From Pseudoalteromonas viridis (lineage in GTDB: Bacteria; Pseudomonadota; Gammaproteobacteria; Enterobacterales; Alteromonadaceae), in contig NZ_CP072425.1 of the NCBI RefSeq assembly GCF_017742995.1, positions 3,038,001-3,102,000 on the forward strand: a stretch of 64,000 bases of DNA, in the 5' to 3' direction. Below the pieces are notes generated by a model. It made no database searches. It saw nothing but the letters and a program-made list of their open reading frames with translations, and was not told where the DNA came from. Both the position numbers and the translations under genes were made by a program. Numbering within the stretch: the stretch's first letter is position 1; the number at the start of each line of letters is the position of its first letter. This document shows, piece after piece, positions 36,199-46,497 of this stretch.

Positions 36199-38109
36199 GT
36201 GCAAAAAATCAATAGAATCTTACCTTTGTTGTTGGCTGGCACGTTAACAGCCTGTGGTGGAAGTAGTGACCCGGCCCCGACCGTAAACGACATTGAGCCA
36301 GGGCTTGGCCACGATGTTACGCAAGTTCCCTCAGCGTCAGTGGCTTTCTATGTGCCCGAGTTCGTAGATACCTCGGGCACGTTGGCAGTTACCCAGATAA
36401 GCTCAAACGAAACACAACAATTTACCGTTAATGACCTAAATCAAATGACTGTCACCCTCGATACAGGTGTATTATATCAATTTGAATTTAGCCCAAACGT
36501 CGAGCGGGCGCTTTGTCCCAGAAAGTTAGGGTGTGGTCGAGCGCTGCGCGACGATCCTAATGATATCAATGGTAACGAGGAAATCGACTTCGGCGAACCG
36601 GTCTCAGCGAGTGTGTCCTATTCCCTTGCGGCTAAACCGATTGCTGGTCAAAATCAGTTATATTTTTCCTCCTATGCAACATTACTGAGTGAGTCGAAGT
36701 TGGACAGTACGGTGTTGTCTTTGACTAATACACCAATCTATCACTTGAGTCATAGTCGTATAAATCAGTCTTTACAGGCAGAGTATGCTGCCAATGCATT
36801 TACCTACGCTGATATCATGAGGCAATTAAATATTCAGGGAAGTCAGGATGATGAGATCTTGCCTCTGGCCGATGCTTTTCAACTTGCTTATCAGCAAAGC
36901 GACTATACGTTGTGGCAAAGCTATATTGACGAAGTCAACCAGTACTTCATGGAAACACTGTTAGATGAAAAAGACAGCGTACTGTTTTCGAGTGTCGTTG
37001 ACCAGGTGCTGCTGATTGCCAATGAAGCATTACAGCTGCAGGATATGGTCGCGCTTGAAGACTCTGGCATTGTGTTTAACAATGATCTGCTTAACCATTT
37101 TAGAGACTCACTGGGGGTCGTCCGACTTCAGGAAGAAAAGTACCGCGATGAGCTGGACGTCAAATTGAAAGAGATTGAGAGTGTGGTGTCTGATGATATC
37201 GTACAAAACTCATTTTTGGCCCTTGCAGAAGCTGTATATGACGTTGTAAATAATGTTTCTCCAGCGCGCAACTCTGAGCCCGGTAACTATCAGGTGGGTG
37301 AACTCGATATAGTGTATACGACAGATTCGTCCTTTAGCTGGCGCGTAACAGGCTCAAATAGAGAGTTTGAGGTCAGCATGGACGTTACTTCGTCCGAGTG
37401 GCGTAAAAGCCCAACGTTAGGTGATCGTATTTCGGCCAGTGGTGTCGTATCGGTTCGCAAAGGTGACGTGTCTCTGGAGGCTGACTTGAGTGATATCTTC
37501 TTATTGTTTGATGGCTCAGTTGATGAAGACAACCTGCAATCGGCCACAGGTACCTCACGCTTTGCAGGAAAAGTTACTTTGCAAACCGCAGAATCGACCA
37601 CCAAGGCGGATATGAGGCTGCGTTTAAATCGGGTGTTATCTCCTAGCGAGTCGGTTGAAAGTATTATTGCCAATTTACGTTTACGCGGTGACTTTGAAAC
37701 TGTCAACCAGGTGACCCCTGTCACTTTATATGCCGCAGAGCAATCGCCTTTTGAATTCGACACAATGCTGGATTTAGTATTCGGGATACATGTTGACTTC
37801 GACCTCAAAGGTGGCCCTGATTTTCAACTGCAACTGGCTGCTGATCCAGACAATTTCACAAATTTAAACTCAGCTGAAATCGCTTACTTGCTTGGTGGCA
37901 AGGTGATGCAGTTGGATGTTCGCCGCTCAGGTGATAACAATAATATTGTTGCGCAAGGTAAAGACGGTTACTGGCTGGATGTGAAGCAGAAAGGCCGTAA
38001 TTTCACCGGCGGATACTATTATGGTGATCAGCTGATTGGTGATGTGAAAACAGTACGTGGGATCCCGGGAGTATTGTTTCCAGACGGGAGCTTTGAATCT
38101 CTGTTCTGA
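36199..38109 (+). CDS. 636-residue lipoprotein, distant paralogue of the 31988 gene product
   Basis: The GTG start at 36199 has AGGGGA six bases upstream, next to the barrel stop. The signal ends LTAC, with Cys 19, followed by GGSSDPAP. A beta domain leads to a CxxxxxC pair (106 and 112) with the same spacing as in the larger neighbour. Then comes DINGNEEIDFGE (122-133), which fits an EF-hand loop with acidic or Asn residues at positions 1, 3, 5 and Glu at 12. A helical middle of about 200 residues contains VYDVV at 346-350. The C-terminal 260 residues are beta-rich. The long coiled coil of the neighbour is missing. No catalytic motif is visible. A terminator follows. Confidence 0.72.
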   Translation: MQKINRILPLLLAGTLTACGGSSDPAPTVNDIEPGLGHDVTQVPSASVAFYVPEFVDTSGTLAVTQISSNETQQFTVNDLNQMTVTLDTGVLYQFEFSPNVERALCPRKLGCGRALRDDPNDINGNEEIDFGEPVSASVSYSLAAKPIAGQNQLYFSSYATLLSESKLDSTVLSLTNTPIYHLSHSRINQSLQAEYAANAFTYADIMRQLNIQGSQDDEILPLADAFQLAYQQSDYTLWQSYIDEVNQYFMETLLDEKDSVLFSSVVDQVLLIANEALQLQDMVALEDSGIVFNNDLLNHFRDSLGVVRLQEEKYRDELDVKLKEIESVVSDDIVQNSFLALAEAVYDVVNNVSPARNSEPGNYQVGELDIVYTTDSSFSWRVTGSNREFEVSMDVTSSEWRKSPTLGDRISASGVVSVRKGDVSLEADLSDIFLLFDGSVDEDNLQSATGTSRFAGKVTLQTAESTTKADMRLRLNRVLSPSESVESIIANLRLRGDFETVNQVTPVTLYAAEQSPFEFDTMLDLVFGIHVDFDLKGGPDFQLQLAADPDNFTNLNSAEIAYLLGGKVMQLDVRRSGDNNNIVAQGKDGYWLDVKQKGRNFTGGYYYGDQLIGDVKTVRGIPGVLFPDGSFESLF

Positions 38110-38145
38110 GTATATGCTTTACTGTTAGAATGACTTACTTTTTCG

Positions 38146-38167
38146 AAAAGGGCCTGCGGGCCCTTTT
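38146..38167 (+). terminator. Intrinsic terminator after the 636-residue lipoprotein gene
   Basis: AAAAGGGCC (38146-38154) pairs with GGCCCTTTT (38159-38167) around TGCG. It lies 36 bases past the stop. It ends the barrel-lipoprotein unit just before the Gre-like gene. Confidence 0.85.
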
Positions 38168-38188
38168 GACGTTTTAGAGGGGCCAGAC

Positions 38189-38665
38189 TTGAACAAGCAG
38201 CACGTTATTGAACATTTGAAATTTGCTTTGGAACGTAAACTTCACGAGGCACTGGAGGCAGCAGACAGCGCTCGCGCAGATGCTACCCATGAGCAAAGTG
38301 CCGCAGAAACTCAGTATGACTCGTTGAGCATTGAATCTGGTTATTTGGCCCAAGGGCAAAGTGAGCGGGTTGATCAGGCGCACCATGCTATCTTGGCATT
38401 TGAGCATATTTTTACCGTAAATAGGCCTGCTGCTGTTCAGGTTGGTGCCTTGGTTGAGTTAGCTGATGAGCAGGATGACCACCACTGGTTTTTTATTGGC
38501 CCGTGTGAGGGGGGTCTGAAAGTGACATTGGATAACAAAGAGGTCAGAGTCATTACCCAGGCTGCGCCCATCGGGCAGGCATTGAGCGGTCGTCGTATTG
38601 GTGAAGAGGTCGAATTTCATTTTAATGGCACGACTCAGTGGCTGGAGGTTTTGGACTTGCTGTGA
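38189..38665 (+). CDS. GreA/GreB-family transcription factor
   Basis: The 158-residue protein has GreA length. The N-terminal helical hairpin contains a loop with acidic residues (ADATHEQSAAETQYDSLSIE). The C-terminal GreA_GreB domain (Pfam PF01272) is recognisable in ALVELADEQDDHHWFFIGP, VRVITQAAPIGQALSGRRIGEEVEF (named by its ends). The hairpin differs from canonical GreA, so this is one of the divergent Gre-like factors that act in the RNA polymerase secondary channel. The start is TTG at 38189, with AGAGGGG six bases before it. It abuts the convergent AraC gene with no spacer. Confidence 0.75.
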   Translation: MNKQHVIEHLKFALERKLHEALEAADSARADATHEQSAAETQYDSLSIESGYLAQGQSERVDQAHHAILAFEHIFTVNRPAAVQVGALVELADEQDDHHWFFIGPCEGGLKVTLDNKEVRVITQAAPIGQALSGRRIGEEVEFHFNGTTQWLEVLDLL

Positions 38666-39661
38666 TCAGGAGAATAGTTTTTTCCTCACTACCTGCCTAT
38701 ACTGGCTTGGAGTCTGGTTCATAGTGCTTTTAAATACTCTGGTGAGCTGCCCCTGAGAGTTAAAGCCGCAGGCAAGGGCGATTTCCTGAATGCTAAGGTT
38801 GGTCGAAGCCAACAGCTCGGTAACCTGACGAACCCGGACAGATTGTAAATAATTCGCAGCGGTCTGGCCGGTGGCTGCTTTAAAGCGGCGATTAAAGGTA
38901 CGGTAACTCATACCAAACTGTGTTGCGACATCGGGAAAGGTGATCTCATCAGCGCAATTGTTGCGCAGCCAAAACTGGATAGAGGCTATTTGCTCATCGC
39001 TGTGCCGATCGACGGCACCTTCAAGATAGCGTTGCTCTTCATAGGGTTTACGCACTTCATGAGAAAAGTTTTGTTGCACATGATTGGCGGCTTCCTGACC
39101 ATAAAACTGGGCAATAAAATGCACAATGACATCAGCCAGTGCGTTCAGGCTTGCTACCGTATATAAACGATCTGATTGAGTAATAAAGTAATCGGGGCGC
39201 AATGCAACGAGCGGATAGCTACGTTTAAACTGCTCTGCATAATGCCAGTGGGTGGTGGCGGCATGACCATCCAGGATCCCGGACTGCGCTAAAAAGCAGA
39301 CACCTGTCCCAACCCCTATCAGGGTAGCACCTTCTCGCCGGGCATCTGCAAGGTTCGCAACCAAAGAGGCATTTTGTCTCAGCACCGGGCGTGGGTTACG
39401 CCAGATACTGGGGATGACGATATAGTCGAATTCGCTCAGCGCGCTGAAGCTGGCATGTGCTGAAAATGGTACACCCATTGATGAATGAACCGTGCCTCCC
39501 GTTTCGCTGAGCCAGGCAATTTCGAGGGGGATAAATTCATGACCAAGATGCCGCCTTGCAAAGGCTTCGCCTGCGCGCAACATTTCTACAGGAAGTGTCA
39601 CGCTGGTGATCAGCATTTGCTCATAAAGTGTAAAGGCAATTCGGTGGTAATCAGCGCTCAT
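38666..39661 (-). CDS. GlxA-family AraC-type transcriptional regulator
   Basis: The 331-residue protein has an N-terminal DJ-1/PfpI-like domain (residues about 5-185, with the elbow region LIGVGTGVCFLAQSGIL). A C-terminal AraC/XylS DNA-binding domain of two helix-turn-helix units follows (VATQFGMSYRTFNRRFKAATG; IALACGFNSQGQLTRVFK). This is the GlxA/FtrA arrangement. It is divergent from the FabY-like ketosynthase across 117 bases, which suggests it may control that gene. The inducing signal is unknown. Confidence 0.9.
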   Translation of the reverse strand: MSADYHRIAFTLYEQMLITSVTLPVEMLRAGEAFARRHLGHEFIPLEIAWLSETGGTVHSSMGVPFSAHASFSALSEFDYIVIPSIWRNPRPVLRQNASLVANLADARREGATLIGVGTGVCFLAQSGILDGHAATTHWHYAEQFKRSYPLVALRPDYFITQSDRLYTVASLNALADVIVHFIAQFYGQEAANHVQQNFSHEVRKPYEEQRYLEGAVDRHSDEQIASIQFWLRNNCADEITFPDVATQFGMSYRTFNRRFKAATGQTAANYLQSVRVRQVTELLASTNLSIQEIALACGFNSQGQLTRVFKSTMNQTPSQYRQVVRKKLFS

Positions 39662-39778
39662 CTCATCCGACCTCTTATTGATGGCGTAACATGCATGTTA
39701 TGTGGCGAAAAATGTAAAGTATCATATTTGTCTTCGTTCTAGAATCGCTTCATTAGTTTTATTTGATAAGAGATTGAT

Positions 39779-41680
39779 ATGACAGCATTACCAATTATCG
39801 TAGGTATGGGTGGCGTGAATGCAGCCGGCAGAACCTCGTTCCACCAGGGCTATCGTCGCATTGTGTTAGACAGCCTGGATGATGCTGCAAGACAGGAAAC
39901 TTTTCTCGGCCTGGCCACTTTGATGAACCTCGTTTCATTGCAGGGCTCAGATCTGGTCACAGCTCATGGAGACATCATTCAGCCAGATCAAATTGAGGCG
40001 CGCTTTGGTCAGCAGATCATCGAAGGCACCTTGATCCGCAAAATCGAAAAAACTCATTTTGACGTCGATGCAACGCATTGGCAACAGAAGCTGACTATGC
40101 AGGCCAACGACAGCACAGGTCTGACTTTTACCTGTCGCAAGCGCGACTTGCCAACACCGGTTCCATCAAGTTGGCAAATTGAAATGCTAGATGAGAAAAC
40201 AGCGCAGGTGGTGATCCCTGAACAACTCGAAGTGAAAGTCGACAGTTACAGAGACAATTCAATTAAAGCAGCAGGTCAGCTGCCAACGGGTTTTGACCCA
40301 TCGGTAATGTACAATAGTCGTTATCAGCCAAGAGGTCTGCAGGCGACGATTTTTGCTGCGACCGATGCCATTCGTTCAACCGGTCTTGACTGGCAGAGCG
40401 TGATGAACAGTGTTGAACCGGATCAAATCGGCACCTATTCGGCTTCCGTGGTTGGTCAGGTTAATGACGAAGGCTTGGGTGGTCTTATCCGCAGCCGGAT
40501 GAAAGGGGAGCGGGTTAGCACCAAACAATTGGCATTGGGCCTCAATACCATGTCAACAGATTTCATTAATGCTTACGTGACAGGCAGTGTGGGCACGACT
40601 TTCTCAACCTCAGGTGCTTGTGCGACCTTTTTGTACAATCTGCGTGCGGCAGTCAATGATATTCAGGCGGGTCGTACCCGGGTTGCCGTGGTGGCTAGCG
40701 TCGAGTGTGCGTTAACCCCAGAGGTGATAGAAGGCTTTGGCAATATGGGGGCGCTGGCCAATGAAGAAGGCCTGCGTAAGCTGGATAACACGGATGAGGT
40801 TGACTATCGCCGCACCAGTCGTCCATTTGGCGAAAACTGCGGCTTTACCATCGGTGAGGGCGCTCAGGTTGCTATTCTGATGGATGATAAGTTAGCGCTG
40901 GAGCTGGGGGCTGATATTATGGGCTCAGTGGCAGACGTGTACGTCAATGCTGATGGGGTTAAAAAGTCTATTACAGCACCTGGGCCGGGCAACTATATTA
41001 CCATGGCTAAGTCTGTCGCACTCGCCGAACAAATTGCAGGGACAGAAGCTTTACAGCAGCGCAGCTTTATTCTGGCGCATGGTTCAAGCACACCACAAAA
41101 CCGGGTGACAGAGTCGTTTATTTATCATCGCATTGCAGAGACCTTTGCAATTGAAGGCTGGAAAGTGGCTGCGCCTAAGGCGTTTGTTGGTCATACCATT
41201 GGCCCGGCATCCGGTGATCAGCTAGCAATGGCGCTGGGTATTTTTAGCCACCAGATCATGCCGGGCGTGACGACCATAGATGCGGTTGCCGAGGATGTTT
41301 ATGATCAACATCTGGACATTCGTACGCACCATTATCACTGTGGAAAAATGGATATTGCTTTTATTAACTCCAAAGGGTTTGGTGGCAACAATGCAACCGC
41401 GACCGTGCTTTCACCAGAGATGACTTTGAAGATGTTATCCAAACGCTACGATGAAGCCGAGTTTGCCAAGCACAGCGATAAGCTGGCAGAAACTAAGCAA
41501 CAGCAAGCACGCTATCAGCAGGCTGCTGACTTAGGTCAGTACGAGCTTATCTACCGATTTGGTGATGGCATGATTGATGAAGCTGAGTTGCAGTTGAGTA
41601 AGGAGTCACTGGGCATTCCGGGCTTCGACAAGGCAGTCAAGCTGACCGTCAATAACCGTTATGGCGATCTGGCTGATTAG
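39779..41680 (+). CDS. fabY: Beta-ketoacyl-ACP synthase, FabY-like
   Basis: The 633-residue protein is much longer than FabB or FabF (about 410). It matches the size and layout of Pseudomonas FabY, which starts fatty-acid synthesis by condensing acetyl-CoA with malonyl-ACP. The catalytic triad is visible: Cys in TSGACATFLYN near residue 281, His in LAHGSSTPQNRVTE near 436, and His in AFVGHTIGPASGDQ near 472. It is transcribed alone, with a terminator 20 bases past its stop, and is divergent from the GlxA-type regulator. Whether the organism also has FabH cannot be judged here. Confidence 0.85.
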   Translation: MTALPIIVGMGGVNAAGRTSFHQGYRRIVLDSLDDAARQETFLGLATLMNLVSLQGSDLVTAHGDIIQPDQIEARFGQQIIEGTLIRKIEKTHFDVDATHWQQKLTMQANDSTGLTFTCRKRDLPTPVPSSWQIEMLDEKTAQVVIPEQLEVKVDSYRDNSIKAAGQLPTGFDPSVMYNSRYQPRGLQATIFAATDAIRSTGLDWQSVMNSVEPDQIGTYSASVVGQVNDEGLGGLIRSRMKGERVSTKQLALGLNTMSTDFINAYVTGSVGTTFSTSGACATFLYNLRAAVNDIQAGRTRVAVVASVECALTPEVIEGFGNMGALANEEGLRKLDNTDEVDYRRTSRPFGENCGFTIGEGAQVAILMDDKLALELGADIMGSVADVYVNADGVKKSITAPGPGNYITMAKSVALAEQIAGTEALQQRSFILAHGSSTPQNRVTESFIYHRIAETFAIEGWKVAAPKAFVGHTIGPASGDQLAMALGIFSHQIMPGVTTIDAVAEDVYDQHLDIRTHHYHCGKMDIAFINSKGFGGNNATATVLSPEMTLKMLSKRYDEAEFAKHSDKLAETKQQQARYQQAADLGQYELIYRFGDGMIDEAELQLSKESLGIPGFDKAVKLTVNNRYGDLAD

Positions 41681-41700
41681 AATACGATGTTAAGCAAGCA

Positions 41701-41724
41701 AAAGGCGCGTTAGCGCCTTTTTTT
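41701..41724. terminator. Intrinsic terminator between fabY and fghA
   Basis: AAAGGCGC (41701-41708) pairs with GCGCCTTT (41713-41720) around GTTA, followed by further T residues on the plus strand. It lies at the junction of two convergent genes. Confidence 0.9.
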
Positions 41725-41728
41725 GTGG

Positions 41729-42571
41729 TTACTTTATATGCTGCGCGTGGAAATCCAGGTGCGCGTCGATAAACGAGGAAATAAAGAAGTAACTATGGTC
41801 ATATCCCGGGTGCATAGTCAGTGCAAGCGGATAGTCCGAAGCCTGAGCTGCTTTAGCTAAGGCTTCTGGCTTGAGCTGTTCGGCAAGGAACTGATCAGCT
41901 TCGCCCTGATCAACCCGAATGGGCACGCGCAGGTCGTCCTGGCTATTTCTCAGCAAATGGCAGGCATCGTAAGCTTGCCAGAGTGCTTGATCTTCACCAA
42001 GATAGCCCGTAAAGGCCTTTTTACCCCAGGGGCAATCAATAGGATTAGCAATGGGGCTGAATGCCGAGATACTGTGATAACGGGTTGGGTTTTTCAGCCC
42101 TACCACCAGCGCACCATGGCCGCCCATCGAATGCCCGGCAATGGCACGCTTCGTGGATACCGGGAAATGCTGCTCGATTAAGGCTGGCAGCTCTTCGCTG
42201 ACATAGCTGTACATCTGATAGTGTTTATCATATGGCGGCTGTGTGGCATTGACATAGAAGCCTGCCCCCAGACCAAAGTCATAGCTTTCGTCCGGATCAT
42301 CGGCCACGTCATGACCACGCGGTGATGTATCCGGTGCCACAATGGCGATGCCCAATTCGTTAGCTCGTTTAAACGCGCCAGCCTTTTGCATAAAGTTCTC
42401 ATCAGTGCAGGTTAATCCCGACAGCCAGTACAGCACAGGTACTGGCTGGTCGCTATTTGCCTGCTCAGGCAAGAAGATAGCAAAGGTCATATCACAGTGA
42501 GTATGCTGACTTCGATGACGGTAACGTCGATGCCAGCCACCGGCGACTTTATTTTCGCTCACTAATTCCAT
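41729..42571 (-). CDS. fghA: S-formylglutathione hydrolase
   Basis: The 280-residue esterase-D-family protein shows the serine-nucleophile motif GHSMGGHGAL near residue 147. The late His lies in HPGYDHSYFF, and LYWLSGLTCTDENF is the conserved oxyanion segment near residue 46. It hydrolyses S-formylglutathione to formate and glutathione, the second step of glutathione-dependent formaldehyde removal. It lies 9 bases after frmA in one operon. Confidence 0.95.
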   Translation of the reverse strand: MELVSENKVAGGWHRRYRHRSQHTHCDMTFAIFLPEQANSDQPVPVLYWLSGLTCTDENFMQKAGAFKRANELGIAIVAPDTSPRGHDVADDPDESYDFGLGAGFYVNATQPPYDKHYQMYSYVSEELPALIEQHFPVSTKRAIAGHSMGGHGALVVGLKNPTRYHSISAFSPIANPIDCPWGKKAFTGYLGEDQALWQAYDACHLLRNSQDDLRVPIRVDQGEADQFLAEQLKPEALAKAAQASDYPLALTMHPGYDHSYFFISSFIDAHLDFHAQHIK

Positions 42572-42580
42572 AAGGCTTCC

Positions 42581-43783
<1,203 letters not shown>

Positions 43784-43799
43784 TTACGTATTTGTAATA

Positions 43800-44666
43800 A
43801 TGGACAGATGGTCAGGTTTAGATGAGTTTGTCGCGGTGGCGACGTGTGGTTCTTTTACCGGTGCGGCGCAGCAGTTAGATACGTCGGTGGCGCAGGTGAG
43901 CCGCCGGGTTAAAACCTTAGAATCGGAGCTTGGCTATCAGCTACTGACCCGGACCACGCGCAATCTGGCACTGACACCTGAAGGTCAGATATTCCTGGGT
44001 CACGCCCGGTTGCTGCAACATGCCTACGAAGACGCCACCGCAGCACTGCGACAAAGAGACAGTGAACCCACGGGCAAAATCAGGCTGACGGCACCGGTGA
44101 TGTATGGCGAGCAGTACATTATGCCGCTGGTACATCAGTTTATGTGTCGTTTTCCCTCCGTCACCATCGATATGGAACTGACTAACGCACAGCTGGATCT
44201 TGTGGAGCAGGGGGTGGACTTGGCTATCCGAATTGGTCAGCTCAAAGACTCGTCGCTGCACGCAAAGCGCCTGTCTCAAAGGCGTACACTGGTCTGTGTG
44301 TCACCTGAGTATCTCCAGCAACACGGTCCTATCACTTCCATCAGAGATCTGGCCGGGCAGAATTGTTTGCTCGGTAATGCGCAATATTGGCGTTTTATGG
44401 ACCACGGTGTAGAGCGGCATGTAAAAGTAACGGGCACGCTGCGGTGTAACAGTGGCTGGGCGCTGCTTGATGCCGCAAAACAGGGTTTAGGGGTGGTACA
44501 GTTGCCACATTATTATCTGCAAGATGCGATTGAGTGCAAAGAGTTGGTGACTGTGCTGGATGATTTTACACCCGAAGAGGAGGGGATCTGGGCGGTTTAC
44601 CCACCCAGAAAATACCTGTCGACTGCCATCCGTGCGCTGATAGACTTTCTGGCAAAGTCGCTTTAA
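43800..44666 (+). CDS. LysR-family regulator divergent from frmA
   Basis: From the Met at 43800 the protein is 288 residues. The winged helix-turn-helix is at residues about 6-65 (FVAVATCGSFTGAAQQLDTSVAQVSRRVKTLE, by its ends), and the substrate-binding domain begins near TGKIRLTAPVMYGEQYI. The divergent layout with frmA-fghA is the usual one for a LysR regulator of its neighbour, so it probably controls formaldehyde detoxification. Its stop overlaps the stop of the convergent SulP gene in the palindrome TTAA. Confidence 0.9.
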   Translation: MDRWSGLDEFVAVATCGSFTGAAQQLDTSVAQVSRRVKTLESELGYQLLTRTTRNLALTPEGQIFLGHARLLQHAYEDATAALRQRDSEPTGKIRLTAPVMYGEQYIMPLVHQFMCRFPSVTIDMELTNAQLDLVEQGVDLAIRIGQLKDSSLHAKRLSQRRTLVCVSPEYLQQHGPITSIRDLAGQNCLLGNAQYWRFMDHGVERHVKVTGTLRCNSGWALLDAAKQGLGVVQLPHYYLQDAIECKELVTVLDDFTPEEEGIWAVYPPRKYLSTAIRALIDFLAKSL

Positions 44667-46330
44667 GCCTGGATGCTATTTGCCTCCATCGATTCCAGCG
44701 CTCTGGTCAAGGCCTGTTCCCGGCTTTTACAGAATGCATGATCCCCCAGCTTGCTGCGAATATCAAATTTCTGTAGTTGCTCACTGGTGTCTTTATTTGG
44801 CGAGTAAATAAATACCTGACAGTTGGCATCCAGTGCGTCGCTGATGGCATTTTCAATGGCCAGACTGACGGTCACATCGAGCATAGCCACATCGCTTAGA
44901 TCCAGTACCATACTCTTGTACTCACCGATATGGCGGTGCTGGCGGGTTATGGCTTTTGATACACTGAAGATCATCGGGCCCGACAGGTAAAAGAATAAAA
45001 GCTGACCTTTGGCCTGTTCCAGCAGGGCGCGCTCGTGTGTTGATAACGGCACATCTTCATCGGCATCACCATCGCTGATGGCTTTTACATGCTGTTCCTG
45101 AACTCGGCTCAGGCGCTCTATCACCATAATATTGGAAATAAATACACCCAGACCCACCGCAACCATGAGATCAACAAACACGGTTAGTAACATCACACCA
45201 TACATAATGGCCATCTGGCTGATGCTGAGTTTGTGCGCACGCTGAATAAAGCTCCAGTCGAGGATATTGATCCCGACATAAACAGCGATACCGGCAAGCA
45301 CCGCCATGGGAATGGGTTCTGTCAGGCTACCCGCGACAAACACCACAGCCATCAGGATCAGTGCCCGGAAAATCCCTGCAAGCGGAGAGCGCGCGCCTAC
45401 CTGAATATTTACCACTGTGCCCATGGTGGCTCCGGCGCCCGGCAGGGCACCAAAGAAACCGGCAATCATATTGGCCACACCCTGACCACGCAGCTCTTTG
45501 TCAGAGTCATGTTCGGTACGGGTCAAACTGTCTCCGATAACCGCAGTAAGCAAGGTATCAATACAGCCCAATGTGCCCAATACTAGCGCGTCGATCACCA
45601 TTTCAGTAAACAGTTCGGGTGTAAAAGTCGGCCAGACTATTTCGGGTAAACCGCTTGGGATCTCGCCAATACGACGAATGCTATCGGTATCGAAAAGTAC
45701 AATAGAGATCAGGGTTACCACCACCAGAGCAACCAGCTGAGCGGGAACGTACTGGCGATACTTCTTAGGCATATAGAACAACACCGCCAGGGTTAGAATA
45801 CCTAAAAAGAGTTCAGAGAAATGTAGATTAAGGAATAACTCGGGGAAAGCGGATAAGGTACCTGGAACGCCGCCTGGCGGGGCTTGGTGGCCAAGCAGTG
45901 GCGCCAGCTGCAGAATGATCAGTATGACGCCAATGCCGGACATAAACCCGGAAACCACACTATAGGGCATCAGGGTTACATACTTACCGAGCTTGAGGGT
46001 GCCGAGTAAAACCTGGAATGCCCCGGCCATCATTACCACAGTGAATGCCATTGCTGGTCCGGCTTCGGGGTATTTGGACACCATAGTGGTCAGCACTGCT
46101 GTCATAATGACCGTCATCGGGCCAGTTGGCTCGGAGATCAGGGAGGTTGAGCCGCCAAACAAGGCAGCGAAGAGGCCAACGAGAATTGCGCCCCACATGC
46201 CGGCTTCAGCTCCGGCTCCGGATGCCACGCCAAAGGCGAGGGCGAGTGGTAGGGAAATGATTGCAGTGGTCACACCACCGAACAAATCTCCCTTGAAATT
46301 CATATGTTTAAATCTTGATAACGAAAACAT
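44663..46330 (-). CDS. SulP-family anion transporter with STAS domain
   Basis: From the Met at 46330 (GGAC upstream) the protein is 555 residues. An N-terminal SLC26/SulP membrane domain of 12-14 helices opens GDLFGGVTTAIISLPLALAFG. It contains the phosphate-turn-like LLTAVIGDSLTRTEHDSDKELRGQG stretch (by its ends). A C-terminal STAS domain follows at about 445-550. It is a bicarbonate or sulphate transporter type; in marine bacteria a BicA-like bicarbonate role is possible but not shown. The upstream Met at 46360 lacks a ribosome site. Confidence 0.88.
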   Translation of the reverse strand: MFSLSRFKHMNFKGDLFGGVTTAIISLPLALAFGVASGAGAEAGMWGAILVGLFAALFGGSTSLISEPTGPMTVIMTAVLTTMVSKYPEAGPAMAFTVVMMAGAFQVLLGTLKLGKYVTLMPYSVVSGFMSGIGVILIILQLAPLLGHQAPPGGVPGTLSAFPELFLNLHFSELFLGILTLAVLFYMPKKYRQYVPAQLVALVVVTLISIVLFDTDSIRRIGEIPSGLPEIVWPTFTPELFTEMVIDALVLGTLGCIDTLLTAVIGDSLTRTEHDSDKELRGQGVANMIAGFFGALPGAGATMGTVVNIQVGARSPLAGIFRALILMAVVFVAGSLTEPIPMAVLAGIAVYVGINILDWSFIQRAHKLSISQMAIMYGVMLLTVFVDLMVAVGLGVFISNIMVIERLSRVQEQHVKAISDGDADEDVPLSTHERALLEQAKGQLLFFYLSGPMIFSVSKAITRQHRHIGEYKSMVLDLSDVAMLDVTVSLAIENAISDALDANCQVFIYSPNKDTSEQLQKFDIRSKLGDHAFCKSREQALTRALESMEANSIQA

Positions 46331-46420
46331 TGAAGGTCCATACCGCGAGATTTGCCGCATTCTACACTAAAAGCGAGCGTAATTTAGAGCCGCATTAAAA
46401 AAATTTTACACTTTTTTTTA

Positions 46421-46438
46421 GGGTCAAAGGTATGACCC
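46421..46438. promoter_or_regulatory. Palindrome in the lolC promoter region
   Basis: GGGTCA (46421-46426) and TGACCC (46433-46438) form a perfect dyad with a 6-base centre, about 60 bases before lolC. A TAGTAT sequence 20 bases downstream could be a -10 element. No regulator is assigned. Confidence 0.3.
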
Positions 46439-46497
46439 GGCTTTCGGGATTGTGCTAGTATCGTGCACTGAACTTGTGTGTAGAAAAATAAACTATT

